From an uncultured Bacteroides sp. (GTDB taxonomy: Bacteria > Bacteroidota > Bacteroidia > Bacteroidales > Bacteroidaceae), in assembly GCA_949289295.1 (NCBI GenBank), contig CASENM010000026.1, forward strand, positions 1 to 39,331: 39,331 bases of DNA, read 5' to 3'. Of the stretch, positions 33,507 through 39,331 are shown in pieces. The position numbers and the translations under genes are program-made. The notes beneath the pieces were generated by a model. It was not told the DNA's origin. It saw nothing but the letters and a program-made list of their open reading frames with translations, and ran no database searches. The first letter of the stretch is position 1, and every line of letters starts with the position of its first letter.

Positions 33507-34418
33507 ATGAAAACGTGGGAGAAAAACAAAACAATAATGAGGTACAGACAGTATCTCAAACTGGAAAAGTCTCTTTCGGAGAATACGGTGGAAGCCTATC
33601 TTGCCGATTTGGACAAGCTTCTGACTTACCTCTCGGACGAAGGGATAGATTTTATGGATGTGACATTGGACGATCTGGAGTCGTTCTCTGCCGGCTTGAG
33701 AGACATTGGCATTCATCCGCGCTCGCAGGCGCGCATATTGTCCGGAATCCGTTCGTTCTATCATTTTCTGGTGATGGAGGATTATATCAGACAGGATCCG
33801 ACCGAGTTGCTCGAGTTGCCGCAAATAGGCAGGTATTTGCCGGATGTGATGACTGTGGAAGAGATAGACAGGCTTATCGGTGCAATTGACCGTACGTCAA
33901 GGGAGGGGCAGCGGAACAGGGCCATACTGGAGACCTTGTACAGTTGCGGACTGCGTGTCAGTGAGCTGTGCAACCTGAAACTGTCAGACCTCTATCTGAA
34001 AGAAGGGTTCGTCAAAGTGGAGGGGAAAGGGAGCAAGCAACGTCTGGTGCCTGTTTCCTCACGGGCTGTGAATGAGCTTGAAAATTATTTTCCTGACCGT
34101 AATTCCGGTTTCGTCAAGCCCGGTTATGAAGATTATGTATTCATCAGCCGCTTCGGAAAAAACATCTCTCGGATTATGGTATTCCATATCATCAAAGAAT
34201 TGGCGGAAAAGGCCGGGCTGAACAAAAACATCAGTCCGCATACATTCAGGCATTCTTTTGCAACCCATTTGCTTGAGGGCGGGGCTAATCTCCGGGCCAT
34301 ACAGTGTATGCTCGGTCATGAGAGCATAGGCACCACCGAGATTTATACGCATATCGACCGTAACCGGCTTCGTGAAGAAATTATCGGCCATCACCCGCGT
34401 AACCGGCACAGATTATGA
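33507..34418 (+). CDS. xerD: Tyrosine recombinase XerD
   Basis: This 303-residue site-specific recombinase works with XerC at the dif site to resolve chromosome dimers. It has an N-terminal SAM-like DNA-binding domain (about 12-105) and a catalytic domain with all six family residues: Arg150 (SCGLRVSEL), Lys174 (VEGKGSKQR), H245 and R248 (HTFRH), H271 (LGHESIG) and nucleophile Tyr280 (TTEIYTHID). The length and surroundings fit the housekeeping enzyme rather than a mobile integrase: no att-like repeats, phage or conjugative genes are near. The start at 33507 leaves an 11-residue lead before MRYRQYLKLEKSLS; the ATG at 33540 is an alternative. Confidence 0.93.
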   Translation: MKTWEKNKTIMRYRQYLKLEKSLSENTVEAYLADLDKLLTYLSDEGIDFMDVTLDDLESFSAGLRDIGIHPRSQARILSGIRSFYHFLVMEDYIRQDPTELLELPQIGRYLPDVMTVEEIDRLIGAIDRTSREGQRNRAILETLYSCGLRVSELCNLKLSDLYLKEGFVKVEGKGSKQRLVPVSSRAVNELENYFPDRNSGFVKPGYEDYVFISRFGKNISRIMVFHIIKELAEKAGLNKNISPHTFRHSFATHLLEGGANLRAIQCMLGHESIGTTEIYTHIDRNRLREEIIGHHPRNRHRL

Positions 34419-34499
34419 CAGAATGTGCGCGTTTAATCTTTTTTTAAGGAGAAAATTAAAAAAAAGAGGGAAAAATCTAACATGTATGTGAGTTTTTCT

Positions 34500-34507
34500 T
34501 ATCTTTG
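34500..34507 (+). promoter_or_regulatory. -7 box of the OmpA-like/TPR lipoprotein gene
   Basis: TATCTTTG is a perfect -7 box, with a start near 34514 and a leader of about 57 nt. Just upstream (34437-34467) is an AT-rich inverted repeat, TCTTTTTTTAA against TTAAAAAAAAGA. It could be a weak terminator for xerD or an AT-rich activating element for this promoter. Confidence 0.55.
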
Positions 34508-34570
34508 CCCCAAATAATCAATCGGAACGACTAGATTATTCATTATAATACAAATTAAATATTTAACATC

Positions 34571-36247
34571 ATGATTAAAAAGTTGTATTTGCCCCTCGTG
34601 GCATTGTTAGTCCTTGCTTTCTCTTCATGTGGCAAGATGGGCGAATTGTCTCCAGACTATTTCACAACTAACCCTGAAGTGCTGGAAGCAGTCGCAGGTA
34701 AAGTGCCTGTAACAATCACAGGTAAATTCCCGGAAAAATACTTCAAGAAAAAAGCTGTGGTTGAAGTTACTCCGGTTTTGAGATGGGACGGCGGCGAAGC
34801 TAAAGGACAGCCGGCTACTTTCCAGGGTGAAAAGGTGGAAGGTAACGACCAGACCATTTCTTACAAAGTGGGTGGAACTTATACAATGAAGGCTGTGTTC
34901 GACTATGTTCCGGAAATGGCCAAGTCTGAGCTGTATCTTGATTTCAAGGTTAACTACAAGAACAAAGAGTACACGATTCCTTCTGTAAAGATTGCTGACG
35001 GTGTGATTGCTACTTCAGAACTTCCGACAGTGAATTCTGCAAATGCCGCTTATTCGGCTGACGCTTACGAACGGATTATCAAGCAGGCTCAGGAAGCTCA
35101 AATCATGTTCTTGATTCAGCAGGCAAACATCCGTGCCAGCGAATTGAAGTCTGATGGCTTGAAAGAATTCAACAAGAAAGTGGTGAATGTGGCTAATGAC
35201 ACCAAGAACTTCAAACTGAACAACATTGAAATTTCAGCATATGCTTCACCCGATGGTGGTTTTGAACTGAACGATAAATTGGCTGCCAACCGTCAGAGCA
35301 ACACTGAAAAATACATCAACAAAGAGTTGAAGAAAGGTGAAATCGAAACAGCAGTGGACACTAAGTACACAGCTCAGGACTGGGATGGTTTCAAGGAACT
35401 CGTTTCCAAATCAAACATTCAGGACAAAGATTTGATCTTGCGTGTTTTGTCAATGTATTCTGATCCGGAACAGCGTGAAGCTGAAATCAAGAACATTTCT
35501 TCAGTTTACAAAACTTTGGCTGATGAAATCCTGCCGCAGTTGCGTCGCGCTCGCTTGACTGCCAACTATGATGTGATTGGTCGCAGCGATGAAGAAATCA
35601 ATGCAACATTCGATACTCACGCTGATTCTTTGAGTGTAGAAGAACTGTTGTATGCTGCTACTTTGACTAGTGACAACGCTCGCAAGGAAGCTATCTATAA
35701 GAAGACTGTAGAATTGTATCCGAATGATTATCGTGCATACAACAACTTGGGTCTGTTGGCTTATGCAGCAGGTGATCGTGCGGCAGCTGAAAAATATTTC
35801 AAACAAGCAGCAAGCAAGAATGCCAATGCTCCTGAAATCAACACCAACCTTGGCTTGTGTGAATTGGCTAAAGGTAATGTAGCTGAAGCTGAAAATTATT
35901 TGAGCAAGTCGTCGGGCGCCAATACTGCTGATGAGGCTTTGGGTAATCTGTATATCAAACAGGGTCAGTATGACCGTGCTGTACAGGCATTCGGTGATGC
36001 CAAAACTAACTCTGCTGCTTTGGCACAGATTCTGGCCAAGGATTATAACAAGGCTAAAGCAACTTTGTCGGCCGTTAAGAATCCGGATGCTTATACAAGC
36101 TATCTGATGGCTATTGTAGGTGCAAGAACCAACAATGCAGACCTGGTTAAGAGTAGCATGAATAAAGTAAAACAGCTGGATGCTACTTTGGCTGCTAAGG
36201 CTGCTGATGACCGTGAATTTGCAAAATATGTAAGTGAAATCCAGTAA
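34571..36247 (+). CDS. OmpA-like/TPR outer-membrane lipoprotein
   Basis: This 558-residue lipoprotein has a type II signal peptide (lipobox FSSC, Cys20). Residues 21-150 form beta-rich domains. Residues about 165-350 include a long helix (AYERIIKQAQEAQIMFLIQQ) and an OmpA-like segment, ISAYASPDGGFELNDKLA with NRQSNTEKYI, suggesting contact with peptidoglycan. TPR motifs follow at about 375-455 (DYRAYNNLGLLAYAAGDRAA and similar). Codon use is strongly biased towards the preferred set, like frdA, so it is probably abundant. It stands alone between its own promoter and a perfect 14-bp hairpin terminator. A structural role at the outer membrane is the best guess. Confidence 0.8.
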   Translation: MIKKLYLPLVALLVLAFSSCGKMGELSPDYFTTNPEVLEAVAGKVPVTITGKFPEKYFKKKAVVEVTPVLRWDGGEAKGQPATFQGEKVEGNDQTISYKVGGTYTMKAVFDYVPEMAKSELYLDFKVNYKNKEYTIPSVKIADGVIATSELPTVNSANAAYSADAYERIIKQAQEAQIMFLIQQANIRASELKSDGLKEFNKKVVNVANDTKNFKLNNIEISAYASPDGGFELNDKLAANRQSNTEKYINKELKKGEIETAVDTKYTAQDWDGFKELVSKSNIQDKDLILRVLSMYSDPEQREAEIKNISSVYKTLADEILPQLRRARLTANYDVIGRSDEEINATFDTHADSLSVEELLYAATLTSDNARKEAIYKKTVELYPNDYRAYNNLGLLAYAAGDRAAAEKYFKQAASKNANAPEINTNLGLCELAKGNVAEAENYLSKSSGANTADEALGNLYIKQGQYDRAVQAFGDAKTNSAALAQILAKDYNKAKATLSAVKNPDAYTSYLMAIVGARTNNADLVKSSMNKVKQLDATLAAKAADDREFAKYVSEIQ

Positions 36248-36275
36248 ATAATCGGAAGAAGACAGTTATAAAATA

Positions 36276-36311
36276 AGAAAGCCGGGAGATATTGTCTCCC
36301 GGCTTTCTTTA
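36276..36311 (+). terminator. Terminator of the OmpA-like/TPR lipoprotein gene
   Basis: A perfect 14-bp stem pairs AGAAAGCCGGGAGA (36276-36289) with TCTCCCGGCTTTCT (36295-36308), loop TATTG, followed by TTA. Confidence 0.9.
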
Positions 36312-36429
36312 TGCTTGTCAACCAGGCGGAATGTCGGCCTTTTTTCTGGAAAAGACTATAAGATAATTTGCGAAAAATAGCTGGAATACGATTTTATTGT
36401 GTATTTTCGCAGCATACAAAAAGAAAATT

Positions 36430-37434
36430 ATGAAGAAATTGTCTCCATTCTTTGGGTTTGTATGTCTGTTGTTCTGTCTGATCTCATGTAAAGAAAACGA
36501 TAAGTTTGAGCTGAAAGGAGAGTTGGAAGGATTGACTTCAGATATGTTGTTGGTTGTATATGATGATCCGGAATCGAAAATAGATACGATATATCCGCAG
36601 GGTGGGAAATTTGAATATGAATTTGTCCCTGATACGCTCAATATGTTTCGTCTGGTCGATGGATCAGGGAGCTTTATACCAATATTTGCAGATAAGGGGT
36701 GGAAAGTCTCTTTAAAGGGCCGTTTTGCCGAGCCTGTTGTAGAGGGTGATGGGTTTAATGGCGAGTATCAAGAATTTCTTTCTCAGATTAAAGGTGAGAA
36801 CGACTATGCAAGGCAAGAACAATTGGCTGAAGCTTTCATCAAATCACATTTGCAGTCGTTTGTGTCAGCATATCTGATTGACAAATATTTTGTGCAAAAG
36901 ATGAGCCCTGACGAGAAGAAGATAAAAGAATTGATTGATCCGCTTGACGGAAAAATAAAAGACAGCTGGGTAATCGGTTTGATTATAAAGTCGATGTCTG
37001 AAAAGAAAGAGCGGAATTATATCAATTATTTTTCTGTGATGAAAAGAGATGGGCGTTATCTTTCATGGAACACGCATAAAAGACAGTACACATTAATAAA
37101 TTTTTGGGCCACATGGGATAAGGAAAGTGTCTTGCAGCGTGATTCGTTATATCGTTTGTGTGAAGAGTTTGGGGAAGACGATTTGAGAGTATTGAATTTT
37201 TCGCTCGATTATGACAAGAAGGCGTGGGCCGAAGCTTGTAAAGATGATACGGGACAGTGGATAGAGCTGTGTGATGCTAAAGGCTGGAACAATTCGGTTC
37301 TGGAGCAGATAAATGTCAGCCGGCTTCCTGCAAATGTGTTGGTCAGTTCCGGAAGAAGAATAGAGGCTGTCGGTTTGTTTGGGAATGAACTGAAGATAAA
37401 ACTTGAAGAATTGACAGAAAAAAAAGATAAATAA
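36430..37434 (+). CDS. DUF4369/thioredoxin-like lipoprotein without CxxC cysteines
   Basis: This 334-residue protein has a type II signal peptide (lipobox LISC, Cys20). Residues about 25-115 resemble the N-terminal DUF4369 domain (FELKGELEGL, VVYDDPESKIDTIYPQGGKFEYEF) found on Bacteroidetes TlpA-like proteins. The C-terminal 120 residues have a thioredoxin-like pattern (YTLINFWATWDKESV, VLNFSLDYDKKAW, INVSRLPANVLVSSGRRI). Where the redox motif WCxxC should be, the sequence is WDKES: Asp230 and Ser233 replace both cysteines. It should not be a disulfide oxidoreductase, but may bind peptides or act as a scaffold. The ATG at 36430 was chosen because it starts the signal peptide. ComM follows by 24 nt. 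Confidence 0.75.
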   Translation: MKKLSPFFGFVCLLFCLISCKENDKFELKGELEGLTSDMLLVVYDDPESKIDTIYPQGGKFEYEFVPDTLNMFRLVDGSGSFIPIFADKGWKVSLKGRFAEPVVEGDGFNGEYQEFLSQIKGENDYARQEQLAEAFIKSHLQSFVSAYLIDKYFVQKMSPDEKKIKELIDPLDGKIKDSWVIGLIIKSMSEKKERNYINYFSVMKRDGRYLSWNTHKRQYTLINFWATWDKESVLQRDSLYRLCEEFGEDDLRVLNFSLDYDKKAWAEACKDDTGQWIELCDAKGWNNSVLEQINVSRLPANVLVSSGRRIEAVGLFGNELKIKLEELTEKKDK

Positions 37435-37458
37435 TCATTTAAAACCTATTAACCTTAA

Positions 37459-38997
37459 ATGCTAGTAAAACTTTTCGGTGCCGCCGTTCAGGGTATCGAC
37501 GCCACCATTGTAACGATTGAAGTGAACAGTTCGAGAGGCATTAAATTTTTCTTGGTCGGATTGCCTGATTCGGCTGTCAAAGAGAGCCACGAGCGGATTA
37601 TATCGGCTCTCCAAGTAAATGGATATAAATTTCCTACCTGTCAGATTGTAATCAATATGGCCCCTGCTGATATCAAGAAAGAGGGGTCTGCTTATGATCT
37701 TCCTTTAGCTATTGGTATTCTTGCAACGGCTGGAATTGTTTCCGATGACAGGCTGGACAAGTATTTAATCATCGGAGAATTGAGCCTTGACGGAAGCCTT
37801 CAGCCCATTCGTGGTGCGCTTCCAATAGCCATTGCTGCCCGTAAGCATGGATTTGAAGGTTTTATTCTGCCTAAACAGAATGCCAGGGAAGCTGCTGTAG
37901 TGAATGATCTGAACGTCTATGGAGTTGACAATATGGTAGAGGTGATTGAGTTTTTCAACGGTACTCGTGAGCTGGTTCCTACTGTTGTCAATACGCGGGA
38001 AGAGTTTTATCAGCATCAGTCTTTGTTCCCGTTTGACTTTTCTGATGTAAAAGGTCAGGAGAACGTGAAACGTGCGCTTGAGGTGGCTGCAGCCGGAGGG
38101 CATAATATAATTCTTATCGGCGCACCAGGAAGCGGGAAATCGATGATGGCAAAGCGTCTGCCGGGCATTCTTCCTCCTCTTTCTCTGGGGGAGAGCCTTG
38201 AAACCACTAAAATTCATTCAGTAGCAGGAAAACTGGGTCGGGATGTTTCCCTGATAGCAACGCGTCCGTTCAGAAGCCCGCATCATACTATCTCGCAAGT
38301 GGCGATGGTAGGGGGAGGTGCCAGTCCGCAACCGGGAGAAATCAGTCTGGCTCATAATGGGGTACTTTTCTTGGACGAATTGCCTGAATTTAACCGTAGC
38401 GTGCTCGAGGTGCTTCGTCAGCCGTTGGAAGACCGTCATATCACTATTTCCAGGGCGAAATATACATTGGATTATCCGGCAAATTTTCAGCTCGTGGCAT
38501 CTATGAATCCTTGTCCATGCGGATATTACAATCACCCTACACGCAATTGTGTGTGTACTCCCGGCCAAGTGCAGCGTTATCTGAACAAGATTTCCGGACC
38601 GCTTCTTGACCGCATTGATATTCAGGTCGAGATTGTGCCTGTACCGTTTGAAAAAATGGCGGATAAATCTCCGGCTGAAAGCAGTGAGGTTATCCGGCAG
38701 CGCGTCGTTCAGGCTCGGAAAATACAGGCTGAACGTTTTGTCCATGCTCCCGGTATCTATAGTAATGCGCAGATGACATCGCGTCTGCTTCACGAGTTTG
38801 CCCAGCCCGATGCACAAGGATTAAGTTTGTTGAAGAATGCCATGTCGCGTTTGAATTTGTCTGCCCGGGCTTACGACCGCATACTGAAAGTAGCACGTAC
38901 TGTGGCCGATCTGGAGCAGTCTGCTGCTATCTGTCCGCATCATCTGGCCGAGGCTATCAGTTACCGTAGTCTTGACCGTGAGAACTGGGCCGGTTAG
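37459..38997 (+). CDS. comM: ComM/YifB family Mg-chelatase-like AAA+ ATPase
   Basis: This 512-residue hexameric helicase promotes branch migration during natural transformation in species where it has been studied. It has an N-terminal Lon-protease-like fold domain (about 1-170, with EGSAYDLPLAIGIL and IIGELSLDGSLQPIRGALP) and Walker A GAPGSGKS (221-228). Walker B is LFLDELPEF (D306/E307), and a zinc-type insertion has C352, C354, C364 and C366 (NPCPCGYY and NCVCTPGQVQRY). The C-terminal Mg-chelatase domain (LSARAYDRILKVARTVADLE) is complete. The gene may be cotranscribed with the preceding lipoprotein gene (24-nt gap) and ends just before the second palindromic repeat, which can act as its terminator. 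Confidence 0.95.
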   Translation: MLVKLFGAAVQGIDATIVTIEVNSSRGIKFFLVGLPDSAVKESHERIISALQVNGYKFPTCQIVINMAPADIKKEGSAYDLPLAIGILATAGIVSDDRLDKYLIIGELSLDGSLQPIRGALPIAIAARKHGFEGFILPKQNAREAAVVNDLNVYGVDNMVEVIEFFNGTRELVPTVVNTREEFYQHQSLFPFDFSDVKGQENVKRALEVAAAGGHNIILIGAPGSGKSMMAKRLPGILPPLSLGESLETTKIHSVAGKLGRDVSLIATRPFRSPHHTISQVAMVGGGASPQPGEISLAHNGVLFLDELPEFNRSVLEVLRQPLEDRHITISRAKYTLDYPANFQLVASMNPCPCGYYNHPTRNCVCTPGQVQRYLNKISGPLLDRIDIQVEIVPVPFEKMADKSPAESSEVIRQRVVQARKIQAERFVHAPGIYSNAQMTSRLLHEFAQPDAQGLSLLKNAMSRLNLSARAYDRILKVARTVADLEQSAAICPHHLAEAISYRSLDRENWAG

Positions 38998-39016
38998 TGA
39001 ATATACAGAGCGGATA

Positions 39017-39087
39017 TTAAAAAAACGCTTCGGCGTTTTAGACAAAACGTCTTGTCGTTTCGGACAAAACACCGAAGCGTTTTTAGA
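39017..39087. repeat. Triple-hairpin palindromic repeat, copy 2
   Basis: This has the same architecture as the copy at 32951-33028: AAAACGC-TTCG-GCGTTTT (39022-39039), AAACG-tcttgt-CGTTT (39045-39060), and AAACAC-CGAA-GCGTTT (39067-39082). The change in hairpin 3 makes an A-C mismatch in plus-strand RNA but a G-U pair in minus-strand RNA. Plus transcripts from comM meet hairpin 1 first and minus transcripts meet hairpin 3 first; each shows a UUCG loop and a U-run in its own direction. It lies between convergent genes, so a bidirectional terminator is the simplest role. Confidence 0.85.
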
Positions 39088-39098
39088 AAGGCGGATTC

Positions 39099-39331
39099 TT
39101 ACACTTCTTTCTCCGCTCCTTTTCTGCCGACAATCCATACTATATCACCGATTTGGAATGATGTGTCCGGATTCGGGTTCATCATGATGTTTTTCCTGAC
39201 TTTGACAATGCGTCACCCTGCCCGATTTTTATCGTGGTCTAATGCATCCAGTAATGGTTTGATAGCCTCCTGCTGTGGCGTAGTGAATAAAGTTTCAGTA
39301 TGGACAGATCCGTTTGGTAGCCTTATCCTGA
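39099..39331 (-). pseudogene. 3' part of an RCK_C/TrkA-C-like gene with in-frame stop, truncated by window edge
   Basis: One minus-strand frame is open from the window edge to 39216, hits TGA at 39213-39215, then stays open for 37 codons to TAA at 39099-39101. The last part, RIVKVRKNIMMNPNPDT followed by SFQIGDIVWIVG, looks like the end of an RCK_C (TrkA-C) domain, the regulatory module of K+ channels and cation antiporters. The part before the stop, including TLFTTPQQEAIKPLLDALDH, is consistent with the same gene. The protein is either truncated by a nonsense change, or the stop is a sequence error. The family call rests on a short match, and the beginning of the gene lies outside the window. 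Confidence 0.45.

Noticed and set aside
33439-33534. A 32-residue N-terminal extension of aroQ
   Set aside because: It would cross the divergent promoter region and the start of xerD. Type II dehydroquinate dehydratases begin with the MRIQIINGPN-type strand at 33438.
33507-34418. Tyrosine recombinase as a sign of an integrated mobile element
   Set aside because: The sequence and length fit housekeeping XerD. There are no flanking direct repeats, tRNA gene, or phage or conjugation genes.
34437-34467. AT-rich inverted repeat after xerD as a terminator
   Set aside because: The stem is almost purely A-T with an imperfect match and no clean T-tail after it. It is recorded only as a possible weak terminator or AT-rich promoter element.
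1-39331. tRNA, rRNA, CRISPR arrays, toxin-antitoxin or restriction systems
   Set aside because: No cloverleaf-like segments, regularly spaced repeats, or signature genes for these systems were seen on either strand.

Overview
This 39.3 kb window is chromosomal DNA from a member of the Bacteroidales, most likely Bacteroidaceae (Bacteroides/Phocaeicola-like). The evidence is the family content: an frdCAB fumarate reductase with a single diheme cytochrome b, a fused SecDF, DUF2851 and DUF2723 proteins, a WbqC-family protein, a rhomboid with a DUF6576-like tail, FimB/Mfa2-like lipoproteins and an OmpA-like/TPR lipoprotein. Many intergenic regions carry the Bacteroidetes sigma-ABfr -7 box TAnnTTTG, sometimes with TTG about 20 nt upstream, instead of E. 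coli-type -35/-10 boxes. I see no tRNA, rRNA, CRISPR array, IS element or prophage. Most of the window is core genome.

Layout. 1-3261: edge sequence of unclear coding status, then two fimbrial-type lipoproteins. 3495-7180: fumarate reductase operon with a clear promoter and terminator. 7233-7335: an apparently free-standing short transcription unit (candidate sRNA). 7386-10244 (minus): DUF2851, thioesterase and dprA. 10297-14171: dapB, an active-looking lepB, a second LepB-like protein that has lost its catalytic residues, and a WbqC-family protein. 14185-19021: two overlapping rhomboid protease genes, an EEP-fold hydrolase and an M3 peptidase lipoprotein. 19118-22270: secDF. 22343-27378: a metal-binding lipoprotein and an ABC ATPase (no permease), then a large DUF2723 membrane protein. 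27471-29216: polysaccharide deacetylase, a 43-codon basic small ORF (minus) and serine acetyltransferase. 29224-33438 (minus): aroQ, a palindromic repeat, pyk, O-methyltransferase, rbfA and a LolC/E-type permease. 33507-38997: xerD, OmpA-like/TPR lipoprotein, a DUF4369/thioredoxin-like lipoprotein lacking the CxxC cysteines, and comM. 39017-39331: a second copy of the palindromic repeat and the 3' end of a minus-strand RCK_C-like gene with an in-frame stop.

Themes. Much of the content serves the envelope: protein export and maturation (SecDF, LepB, rhomboids, lipoproteins, LolC/E), possible glycosylation (DUF2723) and anaerobic respiration. DprA and ComM are both DNA-uptake proteins, and XerD resolves chromosome dimers. 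The observations most worth following are the LepB-like protein with substitutions at both catalytic positions, the two-copy triple-hairpin repeat, the candidate sRNA downstream of frdB, the 43-aa basic protein, and the Zn/Mn-type uptake pair without a permease and with a Glu at the first expected ligand position.
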